Assembly: GCA_001599755.1 (NCBI GenBank) | Contig: BCHX01000003.1 | Location: 2,825,289 to 2,889,288, forward strand | Length of the DNA stretch: 64,000 nt | Origin: Gliomastix tumulicola | Taxonomy: Eukaryota; Ascomycota; Sordariomycetes; Hypocreales; Bionectriaceae | Reading direction: 5' to 3' | Shown here: piece after piece, positions 11,369 through 22,344 of the stretch | Numbering within the stretch: position 1 is the stretch's first letter | Layout: every line of letters starts with the position of its first letter | Program-made: the position numbers and the translations under genes | The notes under the pieces: model-generated | Database searches by the model: none | The model's input: the letters and a program-made list of their open reading frames with translations, nothing else | Told to the model about the DNA's origin: nothing

Positions 11369-12606
11369 TTAGATGCTTAAGACGTTTTGGATCGGGATCT
11401 CCCAGTACCAGCTCGCCCCTGCCATGGCTCCCACACTCATGATGACGGCCATGAGGAAGTTTACGTCGTTGTTGTCGAGCCAGTCCAGTCCGTTCTCGAT
11501 AATCCTAGAAGGCAACTCGTCCCCGTAGCTCGGTCTGCGATGTTTGTTCTTGGGGTTGTACCTCCCGCTGGCCTGGTCGCTGCCCGTTGCTGTCGCCGTG
11601 GCCTCGGTAGCTTTTAGGGACTCTTCCAGAGGTGAGGAAACAAGCACACGCTGGCCACCTTCACCTTCAACAATCTTTCCTGAGCGCACGTCCTTGACGG
11701 ATCGTTGGAAGATGGCACCCAGGAAGCTGTCCAGGACGCTGCCGAGGGCACCCCATACAATCAGAGCTCCCATCAATTCCCGGCGCTGCGTCATAGACCA
11801 CGAGGCGCCGCTTCCAAGCAACTCAGCCGTGGCGTCGCTGCAAAAAGGCAGAAACAAAGTTGCTGCAGTCACAATGACCAAAGACCCAAACAAGCCAGCA
11901 GCGAGACCCGTTAATGTGACGCCACCGTTGGTCCCAGGAGGGACCTTTCGCAAGGTCAGCGAAGTAATCAGGCGAGGCTGACTCTTGGACAAGATTCCCA
12001 GCTCGGAGCTAAATGTATCGGCCGCAACAGCTGCGTAGTTTGCGATGATACCCACAACAAGCACATCGCCACCCCAGGAGAAGCACGTGGTGCCGGTCGG
12101 TCGAGGGCCGTCGGCGTTGAGGTAAGCCGCGTCTCGGGCGTAGAGCTGGTATCCGTGCAGTATTGACAGAATCGAGGCAACGAGAGAATTGGCGAGCACT
12201 ATGATGATGTATATGTGAGTCGCCCTGGTTCGCGCGACGGTTCGGTGTCTGTGGAAGCTTAGGGCTTACCTTGCACATGGGTCCTCGGTCCTTCACCGCC
12301 TGACGAGCCCTTGGATGTAACAGTCAACCGCGCCTTCACGTCTTCCTTGACCTAGTAGAGATTCGGTCCAGAGTCAGCTTCCAGTCGGGGTATATGGACG
12401 TTGGAGGGTGGGATACTCACGTGTGTAACACGAGTGCCAGCCAAGAAGAAGACGCACAAGAGCACAAAGGGCAGGTTCCAAGGATGGTAAGCATGCGCAA
12501 TGGCTGTCAACGTTGCCGCGACAAGTCCAGAGGGAGTCAAGGACTTCTTGCTCCACGCCCGGTACACCAGGGCGCCTATCGCGGGGACAGCAATGATCGG
12601 GCGCAT
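11369..12606 (-). CDS. TMEM19 / DUF92 family integral membrane protein, 365 aa, three exons
   Basis: Exons are 12606-12421, 12351-12270 and 12198-11369. The introns of 69 and 71 bp have GTGAGT and GTAAGC donors and CTAG and ATAG acceptors. The joins keep the family signature continuous: ...AGTRVTH | VKEDVKARL... and THVQ | VLANSL. Exon 1 starts MRPIIAVPAIGAL with a hydrophobic N-terminus, and the protein has several membrane segments (HPWNLPFVLLCVFFLAGT, GSLVIVTAATLFLPF, the C-terminal NFLMAVIMSVGAMAGASWYW). The motif FSWGGDVLVVGIIANYAAVAADTFSSELG followed by RKVPPGTNGGVTLTG is typical of DUF92/TMEM19 proteins. In plants a DUF92 member is linked to phytyl-phosphate metabolism, but the fungal role is not established. 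A hydrophilic loop (TEATATATGSDQ) sits before the last helix. The family assignment is firm; the function is open. Confidence 0.9.
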
Positions 12607-14763
12607 GGCGAAGGTGGGAAGCTCGAGGCGTTCTGAAGCTCTGCCAGTGGGCGAACTCGGTAGCTGCGGACGTGCTGATGGTGGTGCGACAACAACGATG
12701 ATGACGATGTCGGTGATAGGATGGTGTCAGCCAGTCGAATATCAGAGCCCAAAGCCGAACAATGTCTGACGACTTCAGGCGGAAGGCACGATGGGCAGGC
12801 GAAAGGTAGGGCTTGGATGAAGTGTGGAAGGAGCCAAGCACCAATAACGAGAGTTCAAGAGTCACTACTGGCAGTTGCACCCCTGCACGCGGCTTCCTCA
12901 CGAGCCTTATTGCCCCACTATCCTTTCGCCTGGAATGGAGTGGGGTTATGTAAGCTGTAAGGTGTGACTTGGAAGCTCCAAGTGCACGACGTTCTGGAAA
13001 AGGCAAGAGCGGCCCACCTCCGTCTCCGAAAACCACCTGCCTCTACCCTCTACCAATGACTTCCCTCGTCATCAGCTTCACTTCTTCAACAATAGAACGA
13101 ACTTCCCCCCTCTCAAGGGTGGCGTGACATTTTTCATCATTCCAACATCGTGGCAACCCGGTAGCACTCCTGGAGTCATCTGTCTTCCCCTACCCCACAC
13201 AGCCGCAAGAAGATCCTGTTTTACGGGGTGCTGTGCAACATGCCCAGCCCTCTCCTTCGGTCATAATTGGCTGCTGACTTCATATTTGCCATTTCACCAT
13301 CCATCCATTGTTACGAAAACAATGCAACGGCAGGATTCAGTGTACAGCCCGCGTCCATCTCGGGGAAGACATCAAATGTTGGGTGCCATCCATGCGCCCT
13401 CCCGAAGGACCTGGCGCACGACTACCTGAGATGCAAGGTGTCAGATCTTGTTTGGCCCAAGGCCACCTTGCCAAACCATTAAGCGACGGGATAATTGCCA
13501 TGTGTCACTCTCAGAATAGACAGCAGTCGGTTACCTCCACGTCGCGTCCTCACTGAGGCAACAGATGGGAACGATGCACCGCATTTGGACTCTGAGGCAT
13601 CCATGCTGTGAGGCTGCATCCGCATTCCTTGCAGGACGCTTCCAACATCGCGACCGAGATGTGCAGCCCTCTGAGTGCATTCTGGACGCGTATTGCATGT
13701 TCACGTGCGCTTACGTGTCACCCAAGAAGCCGACTCGTCATACCATGGTACTGATACCAGCAGTGTGCAGGCCGGTCTGGAGCGTCCAGATATTTGTTTG
13801 TCCGGGCCTTCAATGTCCCTTTCTGCCTCTTCCTACGGATTCTTACGAGCACGCTAATTAGTCAGGAAGGATACCGAGGCGAAAGGATAACACACACCGG
13901 CCAGTTTGCACCGACGGGCGGTACGATCCGTTGCAAGAGTCATGACCAGAAGATACAGGAAACAGATATGATGGGGCATCACACAGTCACATAATTACCC
14001 ATAGAGCGAATACCGATCGCCCCTTATGATGCACAGCCATACCTCGCCTTATCAGATGGACACAATTGTCATACACCCACTACGTCGCCGATAAACCCAA
14101 GGCTACTGCCATGTTTCCCGGTTACTGGTCCCGCGCCGTTTACACCTCATCGCTCCGCAAGTCGGTTAGGCAGGGTTGGTCCTATCTTGCGAGATATCAC
14201 ATCCTGCTGGAACAGAGAGGCACAGTCTGACCCTCCCCATCAAACGGCACCTCATGTGTCAAGTGTCATGGATGGCGAGCTCCTGCCCAGTCAAAATATA
14301 CACAAGAGACAAGCACACATGATGGGAGCAAGTCTCATTTCCAGGCCGCCTCCCTACTTTAGCATGGCTGAGTTGAGGCTATACATTCATTCGTCGGCAC
14401 GCCTGGTACTAGCGGACCTCCAAGTCAGGTGTGCTCACTGTTCTGTGCCGAGACCGACTTGCACTTTGCATGCAGTCGTACATTCCCTGCATCTATCTTG
14501 GGCTCTTCTTGGATGGCCATTCCTGAGATGGTGGTGGCTAATATGGCACCCCGGAGGACAGTCATGCTATTGGTCGGTGATCTTTCAGACCTCCTTAAAA
14601 GAGAGCTCATGTCCCTCCATCAGCGGGCTAGCTAGCCAGCGTTCTCCCGCATCATCATCATCATCATCATCATCTTTTTTTCTTTTTTTTCTCTCTTTCT
14701 TTCTTTCTTCACCTAACCAAACCTACGACTTTCATCTTCTTCGTGGCGTCCCATGCATGCATC
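12607..14763. other. Intergenic region upstream of both the TMEM19-like gene and the second zinc-cluster regulator
   Basis: About 2.2 kb separates two divergently transcribed genes. No ORF here looks like protein; the 14187-14807 frame only runs across the start of the next gene in a wrong frame. The last 120 bp before 14764 are strongly pyrimidine-rich (ATC repeat, then T/C runs) and are probably the leader of the regulator gene. Confidence 0.6.
14651..14674. repeat. Trinucleotide repeat (ATC)8 in the putative 5' leader
   Basis: Eight exact ATC units followed by T/C-rich sequence, about 90 bp upstream of the ATG of the second zinc-cluster gene. Confidence 0.95.
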
Positions 14764-15438
14764 ATGGATGCTCCGACAAAGACATCAACGTCGCGCATTG
14801 CGTGTGAGCAGTGCTCCAAGGCGAAGACTGGCTGCGACAAAAAAGAGCCTTCCTGCAGTCGTTGCCACGAGAAGAACCTGGATTGCAAGTTCCGCTACGC
14901 GCGCAGGCCGCCCAGAGCCAATTTGCATATGCGCCGCCAGATGGCCAGCTCTCGAAGGCTGAGCCACCCCCCATATGTCCTATCCGGCCAGCCTAGGGCT
15001 TCGTCTGATCCGGGGCCTTCGGCAACCAGCACGTATCCCCCGGCTGGCCTCTTCTGCATGCCTCCAACGGGAGCTAGACAACTCGGTTATCAGCCTCTCA
15101 ACTACGCTTCCTACTGCCCACCTGTAGACGGGCTCTCTCATCAGATCATCGAGTGTCACAACGTCGACATCTCAGCCATGAACCCTCACACCAGCTTCTC
15201 ATCGTACCCGCCGATGTCATACGAGTCTCTCCTCGCTAGTCGTTTCGAGGGCTCCCCTCCGGCCAACGGGCTCCTGGATCCCACAACAGCATTCAATGGG
15301 CTAGGCATGGATCAATATTGGCCAGGCGATGGGACGAACACAGAATCTGCCGATGACGCAGCAGATGCGGCACAAAATGTACATTTTTCGGACAACGGGC
15401 TCTTCCAGGAGTTGAGCGTCATGGTACGACATAGCTAG
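14764..15438 (+). CDS. Short Zn2Cys6 transcription factor, 224 aa
   Basis: The first ATG of the frame is at 14764 (MDAPTKTSTSRIAC); the open frame upstream has no ATG. The zinc cluster, C-X2-C-X6-C-X6-C-X2-C-X6-C, spans residues 14-41 (CEQCSKAKTGC, CSRC) and is followed by a basic RYARRPPR linker. The remaining ~180 residues are Pro/Ser/Tyr-rich with an acidic C-terminal part (ESADDAADAAQN). There is no fungal-specific middle homology domain, so it resembles pathway-type or truncated regulators more than the usual 600-900 aa kind. It is an unspliced single exon. It is not a copy of the regulator at 10226: the clusters differ at most non-Cys positions. Binding targets cannot be inferred from its neighbours. 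Confidence 0.85.
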   Translation: MDAPTKTSTSRIACEQCSKAKTGCDKKEPSCSRCHEKNLDCKFRYARRPPRANLHMRRQMASSRRLSHPPYVLSGQPRASSDPGPSATSTYPPAGLFCMPPTGARQLGYQPLNYASYCPPVDGLSHQIIECHNVDISAMNPHTSFSSYPPMSYESLLASRFEGSPPANGLLDPTTAFNGLGMDQYWPGDGTNTESADDAADAAQNVHFSDNGLFQELSVMVRHS

Positions 15439-15684
15439 AGAGTATTGTATCGGGTGCGGCATGATGGCAAGCCGCTACTGTGGGAGTAGCGGCCACTGAC
15501 TGGGTCAAGGGAAGGGTAAACGTAGACACACCCGGGTAATGGATGCGAAGAAAAGAAAATTGATTGCACTCCTATCTAGCAAACTCCCCCAACGCCGTGC
15601 ATCTCTCGTTGTAGCCAAACCTAGCGAGTTTCTCTCTATGTACATCTGATCAGCCAAACTGCAACGGATCACCGTCAAAACTCA

Positions 15685-18008
15685 TTACACATTTCCCGAC
15701 ATCAGACTCTCGAGCTCCCACGGACTCAACGTGCTCCGTCTCCTCGATGTCACCTTGCTCGTCCTACGCTCTCTCTTGCGCTTCTCGACTCTGATCTCCT
15801 GTCCTTCGTCCTGCGCCGGATGAGGATCGCGCTTCACCGGGTCGACATCATCGCGGCCTTCTCGCGGGGCCGAGGCCTTCTCCGGTTCAGACGATGCCGT
15901 AGCGGGTGCCGGTCTCTTCACCCCCCTTGTGCCGCGTGCTGCTTTGAGCTTCGCTCGGACTCTGGCCGCATCAGCCTCGCGCTCTGACGCTGCAAGTTTG
16001 GCAGCGATAGTGGCCATGGTTAGGGGGCTCTGCTGCGGGACAGGGTCGTGGTTCCGCGGCAGAGGAAGTTTAGACACCGTTCTTCTCGGAGTCTCCATCC
16101 GGGGTGCGGGAGCGGCTAGTTCATCTTCCTCGTCGTCAACCGCATATGATGGCACCTTTTCTGACACATCGTTCTCTTGTTCCATGTCGTGATCCTCTAG
16201 CGGTGGCAGAAGGGCCTCCTCCAGTGATGTCCTGGCAGGCGAGCGCGGCTTGATGGTTCTTGAAGGAGATGGCTTGATGCGGTGTGGAGGCGGCGGCGGC
16301 GGTTCGTCGTTGTTGGAAGAAGCCCACGAGTTCTCTTCGGCGATGGTGGTAAAGTCCCCGGGCTTGGCCTTTGCCTTCTTCCCGCTGTTGGTGTTGTTCA
16401 CCAACCTCCTGTTACCGGCCGAAGGGGATTGGCGTAGGGGGCTCAGTTGCGGAGGTTCAGGCAAGGGAGACGAATCCCTCGACTCTTCCCAGGCTCCGGC
16501 TGATGTGGCCAGAACCTCGACATTGGGCTCTTCCTCACCATCCGTCTCGCCCTCCCTTTGCCAGTTGTCATCCTCGTCATTGTCCTCGTAGAAGCCGTCT
16601 TCGTCGTACCTATCGATGTCCGCAGGCTGCTGTTGGATGTCTTCCCGCGCCGTCTCAGGAGCTGGTACGAGGTCGAGTGGCTGCTCTCTTTCGGGACAGG
16701 GAGACATCTGCCTCGAGCCATTCGGTGCCTGGATGTGTTCTGTCTCCATTTCGGCCTCCATCTCCTCCTCCTCTTCCTCCGCGACAGCCGAGAGATCAAA
16801 GATCTGAGCCTGGGCTGTCTCGCGGACACTCTTCACGCGCACAGGGCTAAGCCGTAGGCCCATCTGCAACTCCTCATCGTCGATGGGTCTCCCGTTGGCC
16901 GCCATCCTTTGGCGCCATCCGTCAATCAGATGGACTGCCTCCGTCCACCTCTCCTCCATCTTGACCCAGCCAGTCTTGAGACGCGTGATCTCCTCTTCGC
17001 GGACCATGACCTCCTCAATGGGCACGAAAGACGGGTTCGTCAGGATGACTTTCATGTGGTCGAGCACCGAGTCGACGTCGGAAGCGAGGGCCTCCCAGCT
17101 GGCCTTTTTCACGACCTGGGGGTCTGTCCTATCGCCTCCTCCGCTCTCCCCGGTCCATCCACTCATCTGACGCAGCCGCTCCAGTGTCTTGCGCATGGCT
17201 CCGATGATCGCCTCGTTCTCCTCGCTCAGCTCGCCGGCCAGCTTCGCCAGGAAGGCATTCGTCTCGCTGCGCAGCGTATACTCCTCGTCCCCCCGCGGCG
17301 CCGCCGCCGCTGCCGTCGACGCGCCCCTCCTCGCCCTCGCCCCCTCGGGGCCGCCCAAGTCGCCCGTCACGGTGATGGTCGTCACGGCCGGGTTGCCCCT
17401 AGTGCCCCGCGCCCTGCCCGCCTCCCCGAGCTGCCTCTTCAAGCCCTCGATCTGCAGGTCGCGCCGGCGCACCTCGGTGCTGCACGAGGACCGCGCCTGC
17501 GCGACGGCGGCCCGGTGCCGCGCGACGTCCTCCTTGAGCCCGCGCGCCGCGGCCTCGGCCGACTTGAGCTGCGTCCGCAGCGAGGCCTCGGCACCCTCGG
17601 CGATGTGCAGCTTCCGCTGCGTCTCGGCGTGCCTCTCCCGGAGGCGCGTGGTGTCCTCGGTGAGCTTCACGTTGTCGGCGCGGAGGGCGCGCATCGTCGT
17701 CGATAGCGATTCGCGGTGCTCGGCGTCGCGCTGGAAGAAGAACCACACTCCACGTCAGTTTCTCATATTCGGTGCGCGCCATGCAGGATTCACGGTTCAC
17801 AGGGCGGGCGGGCTCGTACGTCTCTCCGAAGAATCAGGTCGTTCACGACGCTGATGATGCGCCCCATCGTCGCCGAGGCATCGCCGTCGCGGCTGCCCTT
17901 GCACGGGTCCGCGAAGTTGATGGTCTGGTCATCGCGCAGCAGGCCCCTCGAGACGAGCTGGTTGTTGATGTACAGCGACGCCGTACGTAGGTTGTCGGTA
18001 TCGATCAT
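15685..18008 (-). CDS. ADIP (afadin/alpha-actinin-binding)-type coiled-coil protein, 744 aa, two exons
   Basis: Exon 1 is 18008-17820 and exon 2 is 17730-15685. The 89-bp intron has donor GTACGA and acceptor TTCCAG and joins in phase as ...LILRRD | RDAEHRES. I chose the internal start MIDTDNLRTASLY because this is where fungal homologues of the family begin. Residues 1-60 (INNQLVSRGLL, MGRIISVVNDLI) followed by a long heptad-patterned coiled coil (about 64-190) match the ADIP domain of SSX2IP-like proteins, which act at microtubule-organising centres and junctions in animals. Fungal members are often annotated as NIMA-interacting proteins (family knowledge). The middle and C-terminus are acidic, Pro/Ser-rich and disordered, ending in a basic stretch and SPWELESLMSGNV. 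A spindle-pole-body or mitotic role is inference. Confidence 0.75.
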
Positions 18009-19103
18009 TGTCTGAAACAAGCAAAACAAGGCCGCAGGCTGGGGGGTATCAGATACGTCGGGAAAAGGAGGCAAGCGCAAAAAAAGAAGCTATATGGCCA
18101 TCGCCGGCTGGGTCGTCGAGATTCGGCTGCTCTATGTCAATTCATCCGTCGCAGTCTGGACGAATTCCTACGGGCAGTAACAATACGGGCTAAATATGCA
18201 TGCCATGCATTGCTGGGATTTGAGGGGCAACCATCATTTTTGTTTGGTTGCCATGCCTGAAAGTAAACAAACCCGCGCAACCCCCCACTGAAAACTCGGC
18301 TCCACACCTCACCGTATCCGTTATCGATAACAGCCCTGGTCAACCATCCATGAATCTCTATGTCTTCTGACCAGACACGATGCGCAACGTCTCGGCTAGC
18401 CTGGACACGTCAATTGGAGTACGTGTAAAGTGGATTTTGGTGCGTTGTTCTTCATTTATCCTGTACTTCTGTATATACCCGTCACCGGTTGTCGTGACGG
18501 CCCAGGGCTCCGCGCCTATTTTGGTTCACTTCCAGTGACACGGTCCAGGCGAGGGCCGCACAGCACCAGACGATGAACCTGAGCCTCTTGTGGCCATCCG
18601 ATTTGCTACTTGATGTCTGTGTCCCTTGAGCCAGTCTTCCTGTGGAACTGTAGCCTCATAGAAGTGTTTCCCATGACGGCCGTGGTTGGCGCAAGTAACA
18701 CCTTCGCTTATTCATAATGGGACGTATCCTCATCTCCCCAGAAGGGGCCGCGAACCCATGCTCTCGGCTTCGAAGGAGCTCTAGACGGCACTTGGTGATT
18801 CGGGGAATCATAGGCGAAGAGTGGTGAGTAGGATAGTGTTGTGGCGGTATTCAGGCGCAAAGCTATGATCGCAGTCAGTGGTGAATGGCTCCCGACGTAT
18901 CTCATCAGAACGCAGTGTATCTTCAACTTCAGAAATGTTTGAGAAGATTGTTTTACGCGGTTGTTTTCGGCAACAGGCCGGAATGATCCAGTTATTACCA
19001 GCCATTCCAGCTTCCGATGGCCCCGCGGCGTCATCATGGTCGATCAACAGAAGGAAAGCAAGAACCACTTACAGCTCTATCATCTCCAGAACTCTCCCAG
19101 CGC
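18009..19103. other. Upstream region of the ADIP-type gene and 3' flank of RRP7
   Basis: About 1.1 kb. It serves as promoter for the ADIP-type gene (transcribed leftwards) and holds the 3' end of RRP7. Small ORFs here have no protein-like features. I see no repeat or RNA gene. Confidence 0.55.
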
Positions 19104-20033
19104 TCAAGTTTCCGGCCTGAACTTGCCACGCTTCTCCCGCATCGAGATGAGCTTCCTCCGGTCCTCATCGAAGCGCCTGAGCCGGGCCGCATCTTCCTGC
19201 TTCCTCCTCTCCCTGAGCTGGAAGCGGTAAAAGTTCTTCATCTCACTCTTCTTCTTGGAGTCCTTCTCCAGCATCCTCTGCTTGGCAGCCTCGGCTTCGG
19301 TCCTGCTCGCCGGCGCTGCTCGGCCTCCGTGCGTGACCGTCACGAATCCGTCTTCGTCCGGCTCGTTCCGCAGCCTCTTGGCCAGCTCGGCGGCCTCCTT
19401 CTCCTTGGTGTTGAAGTCCTTGAAGAAGGCGTGCACGGCCCTCTTCGTCTCCGTCTTGTCTGCCCTGCTCAGCTGCAGGTGGTCCGCTATCCACGCCGAC
19501 CCCAGTGACGGCACGTCGTCCGACACGTTCTTCCCCCATTCCGGGTAGTTTTTCGTCTTCTGGAGCTTCGCGACGGCTTTCAGGACGAGCTGGACACTCT
19601 TCTCGTCGGCGAAGAGAACGACGGCAGCCCCGCTGCTCCTGTGCAGCCGTCGAGTCCATGTCTCCGGTAAGCGTGCCGCGGCCTCAAGCTCCTCTCTCCT
19701 TCTCTCTTCCTCCTCCACATCCCCCCTCTTTCGTTTCCTCGCGAAGCCGTTCATCTTGAGCGCACGCCCGGGATCAAGTGCCAGCGCCTCGGTCGTCTCG
19801 TCGTCGAAGGCGATTGATTCGAAGCGGCCCGCCCCAACGAGGTGCGCGAACAGCGCGCGAAAATGCGACTCGGTGCTGTCGACGGGTATGTTCTTCAGAA
19901 ACAGGCTCCGGCTGTCATCGTCCGTCGGGATCTTGGGCGCATTCCTTCGGATTCGGATCTCGTGAAGGGCGGTCGTCGGGAATGACGGTGCCGGGGGCAG
20001 CTTCACGCTGAGAGTAGAAAAGACGTCGGTCAT
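19104..20033 (-). CDS. RRP7: Ribosomal RNA-processing protein 7 (Rrp7), 309 aa
   Basis: Single exon starting MTDVFSTLSVKLPP. Residues about 44-160 form the N-terminal RRM-like domain (SLFLKNIPVDST, AAVVLFADEKSV) with an insertion rich in Lys/Arg/Glu (KRKRGDVEEEERRREELE). The C-terminal third carries the Rrp7 signature: DEDGFVTVT, then NFYRFQLRERRKQE and a basic helix ending REKRGKFRPET. In yeast, Rrp7 is part of the UTP-C complex of the small-subunit processome, acting in the nucleolus on 18S rRNA maturation; that role is expected here. The length is close to the family's usual ~300 residues. Its promoter region is shared with the divergently transcribed MOSC/reductase gene. Confidence 0.92.
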   Translation of the reverse strand: MTDVFSTLSVKLPPAPSFPTTALHEIRIRRNAPKIPTDDDSRSLFLKNIPVDSTESHFRALFAHLVGAGRFESIAFDDETTEALALDPGRALKMNGFARKRKRGDVEEEERRREELEAAARLPETWTRRLHRSSGAAVVLFADEKSVQLVLKAVAKLQKTKNYPEWGKNVSDDVPSLGSAWIADHLQLSRADKTETKRAVHAFFKDFNTKEKEAAELAKRLRNEPDEDGFVTVTHGGRAAPASRTEAEAAKQRMLEKDSKKKSEMKNFYRFQLRERRKQEDAARLRRFDEDRRKLISMREKRGKFRPET

Positions 20034-20634
20034 GATTTATGACCAGTTCATGTGTCAATCGTAGGAAGGGTGCGTTCTATCGTAATTCATAGCCGTGGCG
20101 TGAAATGAGGCATCAAAAAGTGTGCTCACATATATGGATTGGCTGGAGTTTGTCCCGCGACCGAAAAAAAAAAAGTTGGTAGCATAACTGGCTTATCGAT
20201 AAGCCGTTGCACCTTACCTTTCCGTCGCCCTTGTCCAGCACATACCGTTTGCTATCCTACCCTGCACAACGGTCTAAACGAACACATTGGAAAATCAAAT
20301 CAAGGACGGCGGTCGATGGCTGTACATTCGGTTCTAATATGAGAAAATGACCAATTGGAGCTGCTTTAGACACGAAATGCCCCCGTCAATCAGCAGCTAC
20401 AACTGAGCATCTGTGGTGCATGTCTCCCTAAAGGCGTGCGAGTGGGCCTTGCTTACGGCACTGAGTGCTAGGTATTCGCAGTATTTAATAGCCCTTACAA
20501 AGCTTCACAAAAAGTACGAACACTCCCCTCCTCACATCACACTCTTAACTACATCTGAAAAGCCACTTTATATACCAGCTCCCCTCGTACCTACGCTTCG
20601 TACTCCGAATGGGCGAGCGATTGTCACATTCAAA
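20034..20634. promoter_or_regulatory. Divergent promoter between RRP7 and the MOSC/reductase gene
   Basis: 600 bp separate the two start codons. A TATA-like TATATA lies at 20569-20574, 61 bp upstream of the MOSC/reductase ATG, followed by a pyrimidine-rich stretch. No comparable TATA element is evident on the RRP7 side. The promoter call rests on position and the TATA match only. Confidence 0.5.
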
Positions 20635-22344
20635 ATGTTTGAGCCGCGTGTGGAACTCGCGACTCCCTTCCAGGAAGATAAGCTCCTCGAGGTTCGCGTC
20701 TCGAGAATGAAGAAGATGCGCGGGGTGGACGTTATGTCAGGTATCGACAAGACGCTCCACGACTCCCCTATTCGTCTTACAAAGCTTGGCCTCGAAGGCG
20801 ACGAGCATGACCCCACATTCCACGGCGGTCCGGATAAAGCAGTTCTCGGATGTAAGGTCGTCGCTAGATCCTCATGTCTCTCCTGAAGGGATCGTGTCAC
20901 TCACAAGCCTCTTCAAGATTGCTCGTCTCACTACCCTGATTGGCAGTCCTCGTACCCTGAGCGATCCGAGAGATTCGTGCCCGGGGGCTTCGGTGAAAAC
21001 TTCGTGACGGCTCACATGAATGAGCGCAACGTGTGTATCGGCGACATCATATCTGTTGGACCCGATGTGTTGCTCCAAGTGTCACTCCCCCGCCAGCCGT
21101 GCTTCAAGCTCAACCACCGCTTCGAGATCAAGAAATTCGCGCCTCTGACGTACGAGACGAGTCGAACTGGATGGTATTATCGCGTTATCCAGGAAGGCCT
21201 TGTCTCCGCCGGGGACGAGATCCGCTTAGTCGAACGACGGTGGCCCGAGTGGACGATCGAGCGCATACAGGAATATCTGCATCGAAATACCGAGAATGAG
21301 GAGATGAACGAAAAGCTTGCTCAGGTCGAACCTCTCGGGGCGGAAGCAAAAGGACAGTTCAAAAAACGGGTGGCAAAAGCAAAAGCCAAGGCGGACACAA
21401 AAAGCGAAGTATGGAAGGATTATCAAGTCACCAGCCGGACTAAAGAGACCTCAAGAGTCGTATCGATTCTTTTGGAACCGAAGGAGCTTGATGAGTCGGC
21501 CAATGAGAAAGTGGCAGGCCTGCATGCTCGAATCAGGCTACCGAACGGTCTGGTCAGGAACTACTCCATAGTATCTGGAGAGGGTGTGCGGCTCGGGAAA
21601 CGCTTGGAGCTTGGTGTCTCCCTGGATAAGAATAGCCGAGGAGGCTCATGCTATATCCACGAACAGCTCCAAGTGGGCGATACCATCCAAGTCGGACGTA
21701 TCACATCGAGCGTCAACCCGGTGGCCTCGGCGAGCAAGCACATCTTCGTGGTAGGAGGCATCGGAATCACAGCATATCTGGCCGTGATGGTTGCCTATCA
21801 TAGGATCCATTGGGACTTTGAGTTGCACTATGCCGTTCCATCGTCAGAGGATACCCCTTTCAAGGATCGACTGGCCCCCTTTGGCGACAAGGTCAAAATA
21901 TATGACAAATCCAAAGGAGGAAGGATGGACATTGAGAGGATCGTGGACCAGTTGCCATGGAACAGCCACTTATACGTCTGTGGGCCGGACCGAATGACGC
22001 AGGCAGTCCAGAGTGCGTGCGCCAAGTTCGGCGTGTCTCCGAACGAAGTCCATTATGAAGCCTTCGGAGCGGATATCTCAGGAGACCCGTTTGAGGTTGA
22101 GGTTGCCAACAGGAGCGGGAAGAGCCTCAAGGTCGGGGGCAATGAGAGCCTGCTCGAGGTGCTTCGACGGGAATTTGATCAAGTCCCATCGAGCTGCGAA
22201 GTTGGCAATTGCGGGACTTGCAAAGTCGTATTGAAGAGTGGTAGGGTGCAGCACAAGGGCACGGCACTTTTGGACGAGGAGAAAGGCTCGGCGATGCTGT
22301 CGTGCGTTAGCCGCGGGGTTGGCAAGATTATCATAGAGCTCTAA
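20635..22344 (+). CDS. MOSC / flavin-dependent oxidoreductase / 2Fe-2S ferredoxin fusion, 547 aa
   Basis: Exons are 20635-20851 and 20918-22344. The 66-bp intron (GTAAGG...TTCAAG) joins as ...GGPDKAVLG | YCSSHYPDW. The start MFEPRVELATPF is the first ATG that leads straight into the domain. The N-terminus is a YiiM-type MOSC domain (GLEGDEHDPTFHGGPDKAV, GGFGENFVT) followed by the 3-alpha bundle (GWYYRVIQEGLVSAGDEIRL). After a Lys-rich linker come a flavin-binding barrel (RNYSIVS), a nicotinamide-binding part (HIFVVGGIGITA, LYVCGPDRM) and a plant-type ferredoxin domain with CEVGNCGTC plus a distal Cys (C-X4-C-X2-C...C). MOSC proteins handle sulfur or molybdopterin chemistry; bacterial YiiM detoxifies N-hydroxylated base analogues (family knowledge). 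Self-supplied electrons for such a reduction are inference. A flavin-reductase-like detoxification enzyme is the safest description. Confidence 0.85.

Noticed and set aside
14187..14807. 206-aa ORF (+) ending inside the second zinc-cluster gene
   Set aside because: Wrong frame relative to the regulator; includes a translated T/C-rich leader (poly-Ser and poly-Phe).
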